Source: an uncultured Acidimicrobiales bacterium (GTDB taxonomy: Bacteria > Actinomycetota > Acidimicrobiia > Acidimicrobiales > SZUA-35). Taken from it: a stretch of 64,000 bases of DNA. Positions 42,262-50,841 of this stretch are shown piece by piece. Where the stretch lies: contig CALKTH010000036.1 in NCBI GenBank assembly GCA_937997485.1, positions 1-64,000 on the forward strand, given 5' to 3'. The notes below the pieces were generated by a model. It was given only the letters and a program-made list of their open reading frames with translations. It did not search any database and was not told where the DNA came from. Position numbers and translations under genes: made by a program. Each line of letters opens with the position of its first letter. The stretch's first letter is position 1.

Positions 42262-44973
42262 GTGCTCGACACTGACGCCCGTACCCAAGCCCTCCGCTCG
42301 GACATCCGCCGTCTCGGCCGCCAACTTGGCCAGTCGATCAATCGACAAGAGGGTGCGGATTTCCTCGATTTGGTCGAGCGCGTACGCGTGCTCGCTCGCC
42401 GTCTGCGGCAGAACGACCAAGACGCCGCTGGCGCCGAGCTTCGTTCGGTGCTGGCCGACGCTGATCTTCTCGATGCCATCCGACTTGTCCGGGCGTTTAC
42501 GACCTACTTCCACCTGGCCAACGTCGCCGAACAGGTCCACCGCATCGACGAGCTGAACGTCAAGAAGGCCGAAGAGGGCCGGTTCCACGACACGGTGGAA
42601 CGTCTCATGGGCGAAGGCTTCTCCGCCGCTGATCTTGTCGAGGCGTTGGCTCAGACCAAGCTGAGTCCGGTCTTTACCGCTCACCCGACCGAGGCGTCTC
42701 GACGCTCCATGTTGGACAAGCTGGCGGAGGTCTCGAATCTGATTGATCAGCGGGGGAGCGGTCGCTGCACCAGCGCTGAAACCCGACGCATCGATCGCCG
42801 AGTCGATGAGCTGATCGACGCGATGTGGCAAACCGACGAGATCCGCCGAGAGCGCCCGAGCCCCGGCGACGAGGCCCGTACCACTCTGTACTACCTGGAT
42901 CAGATGGCTCGGGACGGCCTGCCCGAGCTATGGACCGACATCAGCACGTCGCTCGAGGCGGTGGGCGAGACCTTTGACGCCGAGATGGCGCCGATCGTGT
43001 TTGGCAGCTGGGTCGGCGGCGACCGAGACGGCAACCCAAACGTGACGCCGGAAACGACCGTCGAGGTCATCGAGCTGCAGAAGGCTCGAGCGCTCAAGCT
43101 GCTGTTCGAAGAGCTCGAAGCGCTCCGGGCGGAACTGTCCACGACCGAGCTGATCCGACCGGCCACCGACGAGCTGCGGACGGCCGTTGATGCTGACCGA
43201 GAGCCGTTCGCTGACGTGTTCGGACGCATCGGACGGATCAACGACGGTGAGCTCTACCGCCTACGCCTTGGTGTGATGATGCAGCGACTGGCAGAGGCCG
43301 CCCGCACGCCCACCGGCGCTCGGGCCTACCACCGGCCCTCGGAGTTGGCAGACGACCTTGCAGTCCTCGACCGTTCCCTGCGGGCCAACGACGCCACATT
43401 GTTGGCGGATGGCCGCCTCGCACGAGTCCGGCGTCTTGTCGCGACGCTCGGGTTCCACCTGGCCCAACTGGACGTTCGCCAGCACGCGCGGGAACACCAT
43501 GCGTCCCTCGGGCGGCTGTTCAGCGCCGCAGGCACCAGCTATCCCGAAGACCGGGCGGGCCGCACCGCTCTCCTCCTGAGCGAACTCAACTCGCGGCGGC
43601 CCCTCGCTCCGCCGAACACCCCGCTCGAGCCGGGCGACACTCTCGGCTTGTTCCGGACGCTCCGCTCCGTGCTGGACGAGCATGGAGACGACGTGATCGG
43701 GAGCTACATCGTCTCGATGACCGTCGGCGTCGACGACATCCTCGCCCCGGTGCTGTTGGCCCGCGAAGTCGGGCTCGTCGATCTCTCCGCTGGCGTCGCT
43801 CGGCTCGGCTTCGTTCCGTTGTTCGAAACGATCGAGGACCTTCGCAGCATCGACGACACGCTCGAAAGGCTTCTGACCATTCCTTCGTATCGCCGGATCG
43901 TCGAGCTCCGAGGCGGCGTGCAAGAGGTCATGGTCGGCTACTCCGACTCCAACAAGGACGGCGGCATCGCCACCAGCCAGTGGGAGATCCACAAGGCGCT
44001 CCGGGTGATCCGGGACGTCGCCGCTCGCCACAACCTTCGGATCCGAGTCTTCCACGGACGTGGCGGCACCGTTGGCCGCGGCGGTGGCCCAACCAACGAC
44101 TCGATCCTGTCGCAGCCGTCCGGCGTCATCAGCGGACAGATAAAGATCACCGAGCAAGGCGAGGTCATTTCTGACAAGTACGGCCAGCCCGAGATCGCTC
44201 ATCGCAACCTCGACCTCGCGCTCTCGGCCGTGCTCGAAGCCACCGTTGCCCGCAAGAACTCGCGCCACGATGCACAGAAGATGGCCCGCTGGTCCGAGGT
44301 GATGGAGCTGGTCTCCGCCGAGTCGTTCGCGGCGTACCGCCGATTCGTCGAAGATCCCGATCTTCCGGTCTACTTCCAGACCTCCACACCGGTTGAAGAG
44401 CTCGGAGCGATGAACATCGGTTCCCGACCAGCCCGTCGAAGCGGTTCCGGAGGAGCGAGCATCGATGACCTCCGGGCCATTCCGTGGGTCTTCGGTTGGA
44501 CCCAAAGCCGCCAGATCATCCCCGGATGGTTTGGTGTCGGTTCCGGGCTGGCCGCAGCTCAAGCCGCAGGACACGGCGAGACCATTCTCGAGATGTTCGA
44601 CGAGTGGACGTTCTTCCAAACCTTCTTGGCGAACGTCGAAATGACCCTCGCCAAGACCGACCTGGACATTGCCGCCCGCTACGTCGACGCGCTGGTCTCG
44701 GACGAACACCGACGCTTGTTCGATGTGGTCAACACCGAGCACGCCAGCACGCTCGAACAACTCACCGACGTGACCAGACGTGCGCCACTTGACAACCTTC
44801 CAGTGCTGAAGCGAACACTGCAGATCCGCGACGTCTATCTGGATCCGCTGCATGTGTTGCAGGTCGATCTCTTGGCCCGGGTTCGGCAGGGCGAAGAGAT
44901 CGAACCACGCCTCCAGCGAGCGTTGCTGCTGACGGTCAATGGCGTCGCCGCTGGCATGCGCAACACTGGCTGA
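42262..44973 (+). CDS. ppc: Phosphoenolpyruvate carboxylase
   Basis: A 903-residue anaplerotic enzyme fixing bicarbonate onto PEP to give oxaloacetate. The GTG start follows the hairpin by 33 nt. FTAHPTEASRR (catalytic His, near residue 138), VGGDRDGNPNVTPE, GYSDSNKDGGIATSQWEIHKA and FHGRGGTVGRGGGPTNDSILSQP are the standard motifs, and the protein ends in AAGMRNTG, the conserved C-terminus. It complements pyruvate kinase at 16.5 kb. The next gene begins 14 nt later. Confidence 0.96.
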   Translation: MLDTDARTQALRSDIRRLGRQLGQSINRQEGADFLDLVERVRVLARRLRQNDQDAAGAELRSVLADADLLDAIRLVRAFTTYFHLANVAEQVHRIDELNVKKAEEGRFHDTVERLMGEGFSAADLVEALAQTKLSPVFTAHPTEASRRSMLDKLAEVSNLIDQRGSGRCTSAETRRIDRRVDELIDAMWQTDEIRRERPSPGDEARTTLYYLDQMARDGLPELWTDISTSLEAVGETFDAEMAPIVFGSWVGGDRDGNPNVTPETTVEVIELQKARALKLLFEELEALRAELSTTELIRPATDELRTAVDADREPFADVFGRIGRINDGELYRLRLGVMMQRLAEAARTPTGARAYHRPSELADDLAVLDRSLRANDATLLADGRLARVRRLVATLGFHLAQLDVRQHAREHHASLGRLFSAAGTSYPEDRAGRTALLLSELNSRRPLAPPNTPLEPGDTLGLFRTLRSVLDEHGDDVIGSYIVSMTVGVDDILAPVLLAREVGLVDLSAGVARLGFVPLFETIEDLRSIDDTLERLLTIPSYRRIVELRGGVQEVMVGYSDSNKDGGIATSQWEIHKALRVIRDVAARHNLRIRVFHGRGGTVGRGGGPTNDSILSQPSGVISGQIKITEQGEVISDKYGQPEIAHRNLDLALSAVLEATVARKNSRHDAQKMARWSEVMELVSAESFAAYRRFVEDPDLPVYFQTSTPVEELGAMNIGSRPARRSGSGGASIDDLRAIPWVFGWTQSRQIIPGWFGVGSGLAAAQAAGHGETILEMFDEWTFFQTFLANVEMTLAKTDLDIAARYVDALVSDEHRRLFDVVNTEHASTLEQLTDVTRRAPLDNLPVLKRTLQIRDVYLDPLHVLQVDLLARVRQGEEIEPRLQRALLLTVNGVAAGMRNTG

Positions 44974-44987
44974 GCCAAGATCCCGGG

Positions 44988-46124
44988 GTGCAGATCACTC
45001 CGTTCACCGTCCACTTCTCCGATGACGATCTTGACGACCTCCGTGGTCGACTTGCCAACACCCGCTGGCCCGACCAACTGCCCGGCCAAGAGTGGGTGTA
45101 CGGGGCGGAGCTCAGCGAGGTCCAGTCCATCGTTGCGTACTGGCTCAACGAGTACGACTGGCGAGCAGCCGAGGCCGAGCTCAACCGCTGGCCACAATTC
45201 ACCGCCACGATCCAGGACGAGCAGGTGCACTTCCTGCATGTCGAATCCGAGCGTGAGGGAGCAGTGCCGCTCCTCCTCACGCACGGGTGGCCCGGCTCGA
45301 TCGTCGAGTTCCTCCACCTGATCGACGGGCTCACGTCGCCGTCCGATCCCAACGATCAGCCGTTCCACGTGATCGTGCCCTCGCTTCCTGGCTTCGGTCT
45401 CAGCGGCCCGACCGTGACCACCGGGGTCTCTCCCAAACGCATTGCATCGATGTGGGTCGAGCTGATGGCAGGACTCGGCTACGAGAGCTACGTGGCTCAG
45501 GGTGGGGACTGGGGGGCCATCATCACCGCCTGGATTGGTCAGCTTGACCCGGACCACTGCGCTGGAGTCCACCTCAACATGGTCGTGGCCCCACCGAACC
45601 AAGAAATGATGGCAGAGGCGACCCCACAGGAACTGGAGATGCTCGGCCAGCTCCAACACTTCCAGGCTCAGGAAACGGGCTATCAGGCCATCCAGGGGAC
45701 CAAGCCTCAGTCCTTGGCCTTCGCTCACGCCGATTCGCCTGCCGGATTGTGCGCCTGGATCTACGAGAAGTTCTACACGTGGTCCGACTGCAATGGTGAG
45801 GTGTTTTCCGTTCACGATCGCGATCGATTCTGCACGAATGTGATGCTCTATTGGCTGACCAACACCGCGGGGTCGGCCGCTCGGATCTACTACGAGTTCC
45901 AGCAGCTGGGTCGCGAGACCGCCGACGCCGTGCCCGTACCCATGGCCGGTGCGGTCTTCCCGAAGGAGATCTACCGAGCCAGCAGGCGCTGGGCCGAGCT
46001 CCGCTACCAGATTGTGCACTGGAGCACCCCGGACCGCGGTGGCCACTTTGCGGCCCTCGAAGTGCCGGATCTGCTCATTGCAGATGTCCGATCGTTCGTC
46101 GCCGAACTTCCGCTGTCTGACTGA
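44988..46124 (+). CDS. Epoxide hydrolase family protein (alpha/beta hydrolase with EHN domain)
   Basis: A 378-residue enzyme. The N-terminal EHN segment (VHFSDDDLDDLRGRLANTRWP) is followed by LLTHGWPGSIVEFLHLIDGL (oxyanion-hole HGWPGS), GYESYVAQGGDWGAIITAWI (nucleophile Asp in GGDWG) and the C-terminal DRGGHFAALEVPDLL with the catalytic His. Tyr residues that would protonate the epoxide are plausible around YYEFQQLG. Substrate unknown; perhaps lipid or xenobiotic epoxides. GTG start, 14 nt after ppc. Confidence 0.86.
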   Translation: MQITPFTVHFSDDDLDDLRGRLANTRWPDQLPGQEWVYGAELSEVQSIVAYWLNEYDWRAAEAELNRWPQFTATIQDEQVHFLHVESEREGAVPLLLTHGWPGSIVEFLHLIDGLTSPSDPNDQPFHVIVPSLPGFGLSGPTVTTGVSPKRIASMWVELMAGLGYESYVAQGGDWGAIITAWIGQLDPDHCAGVHLNMVVAPPNQEMMAEATPQELEMLGQLQHFQAQETGYQAIQGTKPQSLAFAHADSPAGLCAWIYEKFYTWSDCNGEVFSVHDRDRFCTNVMLYWLTNTAGSAARIYYEFQQLGRETADAVPVPMAGAVFPKEIYRASRRWAELRYQIVHWSTPDRGGHFAALEVPDLLIADVRSFVAELPLSD

Positions 46125-46248
46125 CAAAAACGGCTTCGGCCAGCATGCCCACCGAACCGGCTGAGGATGCCCTATCGTCACTGGCCCGTGCTTCGGATCC
46201 TCCGCGAGCATTCCCCCTCTGCTGAGTCGAAAGTGAGACACTCCCAAC

Positions 46249-46779
46249 GTGGATCGAATCGAACGTCACGACTTCGTCAATGCCGTGATTCTCGCAGCTG
46301 TGCTGTTGCTCTTGGCCTTTGCGTTGGTCACCGGCACGCGGGCGCTGTTCGACACCGTGGGAGATGAGGGCGGCATCATCGATGCCGAGAAGGCCGAAGA
46401 GGTCACCATTCCCGCCCAGGCCACACCAACAACCGTGGCCGCCGCTCCGGAAGAGACAACCACGTCGACAACACCGCCGAAACCGCCAAACGAGGTCACC
46501 GTGCGCGTCGGCAACGGCGCCCAGAAGAGCGGCGTTGCGGGGCGAGGGACGGACATCTTGGAAGGTGCGGGTTACCTCACACTCGGGGCAAAGACCTCAA
46601 CCATCAAGCTCGAAACCAGCACCGTCTACTACGTCGAGGGCTTTGCGGCCGACGCCGAAGTCATCGCCAGCCTGCTCAACGTGGACCCGGTAAACATCGC
46701 CCCGATGCCAGCCGACACCGGAATTGCCCAAGACACGGCCTTGATCGTCGTCATCCTGGGCGGCGACACCACCCTGTAG
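46249..46779 (+). CDS. LytR C-terminal (LytR_C) domain membrane protein
   Basis: A 176-residue protein with one N-terminal membrane helix (VNAVILAAVLLLLAFALVTG), a Pro/Thr-rich linker (TTTSTTPPKPP) and a C-terminal domain starting EVTVRVGNGAQKSGVAGRGTDIL, the LytR_C signature. LytR_C domains are found in cell-wall polymer transfer proteins, but the LCP catalytic domain is absent, so this one is probably an accessory envelope protein. GTG start. The 124-nt gap upstream shows nothing recognisable. Confidence 0.78.
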   Translation: MDRIERHDFVNAVILAAVLLLLAFALVTGTRALFDTVGDEGGIIDAEKAEEVTIPAQATPTTVAAAPEETTTSTTPPKPPNEVTVRVGNGAQKSGVAGRGTDILEGAGYLTLGAKTSTIKLETSTVYYVEGFAADAEVIASLLNVDPVNIAPMPADTGIAQDTALIVVILGGDTTL

Positions 46780-46788
46780 CAAGCCGTG

Positions 46789-46807
46789 CAGCAGCGCTTT
46801 GCTGCTG
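46789..46807. terminator. Small hairpin between convergent LytR_C and NUDIX genes
   Basis: CAGCAGC (46789-46795) and GCTGCTG (46801-46807) pair with a 5-nt loop in the 40-nt convergent gap. Short stem and no T tract, so only a weak terminator candidate. Confidence 0.35.
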
Positions 46808-46819
46808 GTCGGGTACCGG

Positions 46820-47338
46820 TCACGCCTCGTTTGGGTGACCGCTGGTGCCGTCGTGGCGAATGTGAACCGGCGGGTCAGGAAAGTCTCCGGCGACGAGACG
46901 GGGGAGCAACTCGGGAAGCTCTGGGGGGAGGAAGGGTTCGGTTGATGCCTGGACCTCGTCGACTGTCCACCAGCGCGCCCCTCGAAAGGCCAGCGCTTCG
47001 AGGTACTCAAGACCCTGTGGCTCGGCGATTTCGGTCTGTTCGGTGTGAGCAACGTGAAGCACTTCATGTTGCTCGAAGTCGTACCCGCCGAAGCTGAACT
47101 CGACGTATTGCGTGTACACGACCGGACCGACCTCGACCTGCTCGATCCCGGCCTCCTCTCGAAGCTCCCGAGCCACCGCGTCGGCGGATGGTTCGCCGGG
47201 ATCGATACCCCCACCCGGGATCTCCCACCACGGCGTCTTGGAGGAGTCTCCGGGGTCGGCGGAGTTGATCAAGAACACTCGACCGTCCGGATCCAGAAGA
47301 ATGACGCGCGCTGCCTGTCGACGAAGAACCCAGTTCAC
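46820..47338 (-). CDS. NUDIX hydrolase
   Basis: A 172-residue hydrolase of nucleoside-diphosphate-linked compounds. The Nudix box is exact: GGIDPGEPSADAVARELREEAGI. I prefer the GTG at 47338 (MNWVLRRQAARVILL) because the family fold begins there; an ATG at 47377 is possible, and the track start at 47623 is antisense to another gene. The C-terminal extension is Pro-rich. The 114-nt gap to the divergent CaiB-tail gene likely has both promoters. Confidence 0.85.
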   Translation of the reverse strand: MNWVLRRQAARVILLDPDGRVFLINSADPGDSSKTPWWEIPGGGIDPGEPSADAVARELREEAGIEQVEVGPVVYTQYVEFSFGGYDFEQHEVLHVAHTEQTEIAEPQGLEYLEALAFRGARWWTVDEVQASTEPFLPPELPELLPRLVAGDFPDPPVHIRHDGTSGHPNEA

Positions 47339-47452
47339 CGCCGGGACCGTAGGGCACGGCCGCCGGTGTGCGCACATGAGCTCCACGCAGGCCGGCTCGA
47401 CGCAGTCGAACGGCAACTCGCAACCCACAGCGAGAGATGGCACCATGCCGGA

Positions 47453-47656
47453 GTGTTCGATCCCCTCGAAGGCGTCAAGGTCCTGCTCGTGCAATCGCCG
47501 TATCACTTCTCCAAAGCCCGATCCGAGGTTCGAGGTGGGCCACCATTCCGTGGCGAACACAACACTGAAGCGCTGTACGACTGGCTCGATCTGGCGACTG
47601 ACCAGATCAACGTCCTGGTCCAAAACGGCGTTCTACTGGATGAGGAACGACCGTGA
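47453..47656 (+). CDS. Stand-alone CaiB/BaiF CoA-transferase C-terminal-like mini-protein (67 aa)
   Basis: A GTG at 47453 opens a 67-codon frame whose TGA overlaps the GTG of coaA (GTGA). The sequence matches the tail of class III CoA-transferases: [20 protein letters not shown], then [12 protein letters not shown] in place of the usual P-x-x-GEHTxEVL, and [16 protein letters not shown] at the end. No upstream frame encodes the rest of a CaiB protein, so it is either a reduced remnant or a functional small domain. Coupling to coaA and a ribosome-site-like TGAGGAA inside its 3' end support real translation. Treat the domain match as family-level judgement. Confidence 0.62.
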   Translation: MFDPLEGVKVLLVQSPYHFSKARSEVRGGPPFRGEHNTEALYDWLDLATDQINVLVQNGVLLDEERP

Positions 47657-48606
47657 GCGCCGAGAGCAAGGTCGGTGGCCGACTCTCGCCGTATCTCGAG
47701 TTCACCGCACACGAGTGGTCCAAGCTCCGTGCTGCAACGCCGCTTTCACTCTCCGAGGACGACCTGGATCGTTTGCGAGGCATCAACGTCGAGCTCAGTC
47801 TCGACGACGTTGCAGAGATCTACCTGCCGTTGTCCCGCTTGCTGAACCTCTACGTGAACGCCTCCCAAGAGCTCTACCGAGCGAGTGACACGTTCCTAGG
47901 GCAGCTGCCGGCCAAGGTCCCGTACGTGATCGGTGTCGCCGGCTCGGTCGCCGTTGGAAAGTCAACCACAGCTCGTGTGCTTCAAGCCCTGCTCGATCGA
48001 TGGCCCGATCACCCAAAGGTCGATCTCGTCACGACCGACGGGTTTCTGCATCCCAACCGCATTCTGACCGAGCGCGGTCTCATGGATCGCAAAGGCTTTC
48101 CCGAGAGCTATGACCGTCGCAAGCTCCTGCAGTTCATGAGCGACATCAAGAGCGGTGCGCCAGAGGTGCGAGCTCCCGTGTACTCACACCTCGTCTATGA
48201 CATCGTCGACGATGAGAGCGTGGTCGTGGCCCAGCCAGACATCGTCATCGTCGAGGGCCTCAACGTATTGCAGACCGGGGTCAGCGATGGCGAGAACCCG
48301 CTCTTCGTGAGCGACTTCTTCGACTTCTCGATCTACGTCGATGCCGATCTGGATGACGTGCGGGACTGGTACGTCGAGCGTTTCTTCACGCTTCGGGCGA
48401 CGGCGTTCCAAGACGAGCAGTCGTTCTTCCGACGATTTGCTGATCTCACCGATGCAGAGGCCACGCAGACAGCCACCGACATCTGGACCACCATCAACGA
48501 GCGGAACCTGGTGGACAACATCCTGCCCACCCGAGAACGGGCCGATCTCATTCTTCGAAAGGGATCGGACCATCGAGTCAAGCGGGTCGACTTGCGACGC
48601 CTGTAG
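47653..48606 (+). CDS. coaA: Pantothenate kinase, type I
   Basis: A 317-residue kinase phosphorylating pantothenate, the first committed step of CoA synthesis. The Walker A motif is [18 protein letters not shown] near residue 95. Other family blocks are [58 protein letters not shown] and [10 protein letters not shown]. The GTG start overlaps the stop of the CaiB-tail mini-gene. It overlaps the convergent glycosyltransferase gene by 29 nt. Confidence 0.95.
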   Translation: MSAESKVGGRLSPYLEFTAHEWSKLRAATPLSLSEDDLDRLRGINVELSLDDVAEIYLPLSRLLNLYVNASQELYRASDTFLGQLPAKVPYVIGVAGSVAVGKSTTARVLQALLDRWPDHPKVDLVTTDGFLHPNRILTERGLMDRKGFPESYDRRKLLQFMSDIKSGAPEVRAPVYSHLVYDIVDDESVVVAQPDIVIVEGLNVLQTGVSDGENPLFVSDFFDFSIYVDADLDDVRDWYVERFFTLRATAFQDEQSFFRRFADLTDAEATQTATDIWTTINERNLVDNILPTRERADLILRKGSDHRVKRVDLRRL

Positions 48607-49636
48607 CCGCCGGCGCTTCGCTCGGTAGACGTCCAGTGGCAACAAAGTGATTGGCGATCGTCAACAGGTCCTCGGCTCGCCGCTCCGCCGTTCCGATCTC
48701 CAGCAGCCGGTCAAGGTTTCGATCGACGAGGTCTTGGAAGGACCCGGGGTTCGCGGAGATGTCGGACATGAGCTCCACAGCGGCCGTGGGCTCGGTCGCT
48801 TCCAAGCAGGGGTCGTAGCCAAACAGGTCCACCAACTCTGAGGGGGAATGGCCAACGAGTACACACCCGGCAGCGATGCCCTCGAGGTAGCGAAGCGTCA
48901 TCGTCTCCAACCCTCTCGCCTTTTCGGGGTGTGTCATCGTCCGGGGAAAGCAGGCCAGGCTCTTCGATGCCCCCATCAGACGACGGAGCTCGGTGTGAGA
49001 GACGCCACTCGGCGCAATCGCTGCGAGATCGACGGTCCGGGCGTTGGAGCGCAACGCCGCTTCGAACGGTTGATAGCGACGCCCCATCAGCATGAGATCG
49101 TGGGGCCGAGAGCTCAACGGTAGAGCGGAGCGGTAACCAGCGGGGTCGACGTACTCAGGAACCCACGCCGTGGTGAGCTCAGGCATACGTCGAGCGAACT
49201 CCTCGGCGCAACTGCGGGCGGAGAACATCGCCAGTTTGGTACCGGAAGAGCGCAACAGCGCTTCCCATCGGTCGTAGTCACCGGGCCAGCAGTCGATGGC
49301 GTAGACGATGGGCTCGCGCCACCAGGAGTGGGGAAAGAAGCGGTGCGACTTCGCCCAGGACGTCAGAATCAGAACGTGACCCTTGCGGCGCCCCCGACCG
49401 ATCGGGAGCGTCGACGGTAGGTATCGGTCTAACCCCCTCACCGCTCGATGGTCTCGCGCCCGAAGCGGCTCCACCGATCGCCGCAGCAGCTCGCCGTGCA
49501 GCGACTCGAACCAGAAACCAGCGTCCGCGGTGTGGGTTTGCAGGCCGATCCGAGACGACGCATCGCTTCGGGCGCTGGTTCGAGAGCCGGACTGCCACAT
49601 CCAAACATTGTGACAGTTCGCTTGACAAAGGCGCAT
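48578..49636 (-). CDS. Glycosyltransferase family protein (CgeB-like)
   Basis: A 352-residue protein with two Rossmann-like halves. [22 protein letters not shown] and [18 protein letters not shown] are in the first, and [17 protein letters not shown] with [35 protein letters not shown], characteristic of CgeB/GT4-type glycosyltransferases, in the second. Donor and acceptor are unknown. ATG at 49600 is an alternative start. It converges with coaA, overlapping by 29 nt, and diverges from the sulfotransferase, so the last two may serve one surface glycan. Confidence 0.68.
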   Translation of the reverse strand: MRLCQANCHNVWMWQSGSRTSARSDASSRIGLQTHTADAGFWFESLHGELLRRSVEPLRARDHRAVRGLDRYLPSTLPIGRGRRKGHVLILTSWAKSHRFFPHSWWREPIVYAIDCWPGDYDRWEALLRSSGTKLAMFSARSCAEEFARRMPELTTAWVPEYVDPAGYRSALPLSSRPHDLMLMGRRYQPFEAALRSNARTVDLAAIAPSGVSHTELRRLMGASKSLACFPRTMTHPEKARGLETMTLRYLEGIAAGCVLVGHSPSELVDLFGYDPCLEATEPTAAVELMSDISANPGSFQDLVDRNLDRLLEIGTAERRAEDLLTIANHFVATGRLPSEAPAATGVASRPA

Positions 49637-49792
49637 CTGGCAAGTCGCCCAGCGACGAAGGGGCAGTGAGGCCTACACTTCCCCCGCTGTCTTGGCGCAG
49701 ACAGTGACCGATTGCCGTCGGTCTCTCGCCCGAGCGTCGTTCTACCCACGCTGCTCAAGCACCCAATCCCTCGAACCGAAACTGCGAGAGCC

Positions 49793-50800
49793 ATGTTCTA
49801 CGCGCCAACATCCGCCAGCACTGCCGATCCCGTGATCGTGATCGGCCTGCCTCGCAGCGGGAGCAGCTATCTCGCCCACGTTCTGTCGTGCCTCAGAGGT
49901 CTCTGGGTCTTCGACGATCTCTACGCATACCAAAAGGCAGCTGCCATCACCTTCGGGCCGATGAGCGATCACCAACTGGCGACCTTTCTCGATCGTCTGG
50001 CCTGGGAGACAAGGGCTCGTGTCATCTGGGAGCGCGACTTCGGCGTGCCCGCCCTCGACCGCGCAGGCATCGATGCGCTGGAAGCAGAACTGCTCGCGGA
50101 GTGGACTGGGCGACACCCAACGTGGTCCGAGATCACCGAGCAGTGGATGTCCGCACTCGCCACCGCCAACGGCGCGCAACGCTGGGGCTACAAGACACCG
50201 CAGGACTTCCTCCACATCGGGGATCTGCTCGTGACCTGGCCCCAGACCCAGTTCCTTCACCTTCTTCGTGACCCTCGATCGATTCTCAAGAGCTACAAGA
50301 ACCTCGAGGCGGGCAAGGGCACCGACGGAGATCCTCGCTCCTACCACCCCGTGATCACGGCCCTGTACTGGCGCACCGCACAAGAGAAGATCCGCCTCGC
50401 CCAGGAGCGAACGGACGCATCAATCACGGTGATCCGGTTCGAAGATCTCGTTGCCGCGCCCACAGCAGCGGCTGATGACCTCGCCTCCGTTCTTGGCACG
50501 ACAGTGATCGGCGACGTGGAAGTCTCGAGCTTCAACTCCTCAGCGACGGGTTCGACCGCCAGACCGAAGAAAGCCCTGACCGATACCGAGGTCTGGCTGT
50601 GTGAGCGGGTCATCGGTGACGAGCTCACCCTGGCCGGTTACGAAAGCAGTGGCAAGCGGCCCCGCGTCCGAGACGTGCCCGAACTCATCGCGGTTTCGTG
50701 GCGGTTCGCTTTCTTCCAGCTCGTCCGCAGCGTGCGAGATCCAGAGAAACGCTCGTCTGTCGTGTCGTTCGCGAAACGAACGCTCACGCGTCGAGGCTGA
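49793..50800 (+). CDS. Sulfotransferase family protein
   Basis: A 335-residue PAPS-dependent sulfotransferase. The 5'-phosphosulfate loop VIGLPRSGSSYLAHVLSC is near residue 15, and FLHLLRDPRSILKSYKNLE is the 3'-phosphate-binding motif. ATG 49793 (MFYAPTSASTADPV) is chosen; the track start at 49712 adds 27 non-family residues. Prokaryotic members sulfate lipids, trehalose or glycans. Acceptor unknown. It precedes the glycogen debranching gene by about 40 nt on the same strand. Confidence 0.83.
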   Translation: MFYAPTSASTADPVIVIGLPRSGSSYLAHVLSCLRGLWVFDDLYAYQKAAAITFGPMSDHQLATFLDRLAWETRARVIWERDFGVPALDRAGIDALEAELLAEWTGRHPTWSEITEQWMSALATANGAQRWGYKTPQDFLHIGDLLVTWPQTQFLHLLRDPRSILKSYKNLEAGKGTDGDPRSYHPVITALYWRTAQEKIRLAQERTDASITVIRFEDLVAAPTAAADDLASVLGTTVIGDVEVSSFNSSATGSTARPKKALTDTEVWLCERVIGDELTLAGYESSGKRPRVRDVPELIAVSWRFAFFQLVRSVRDPEKRSSVVSFAKRTLTRRG

Positions 50801-50841
50801 ACCGTCACTCCAGGAAGCCGTTGCAGAGCCGATTGGTTACG

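Noticed and set aside
43261-44853. 530-residue minus-strand ORF
   Set aside because: Antisense to ppc, which carries all standard PEP carboxylase motifs.
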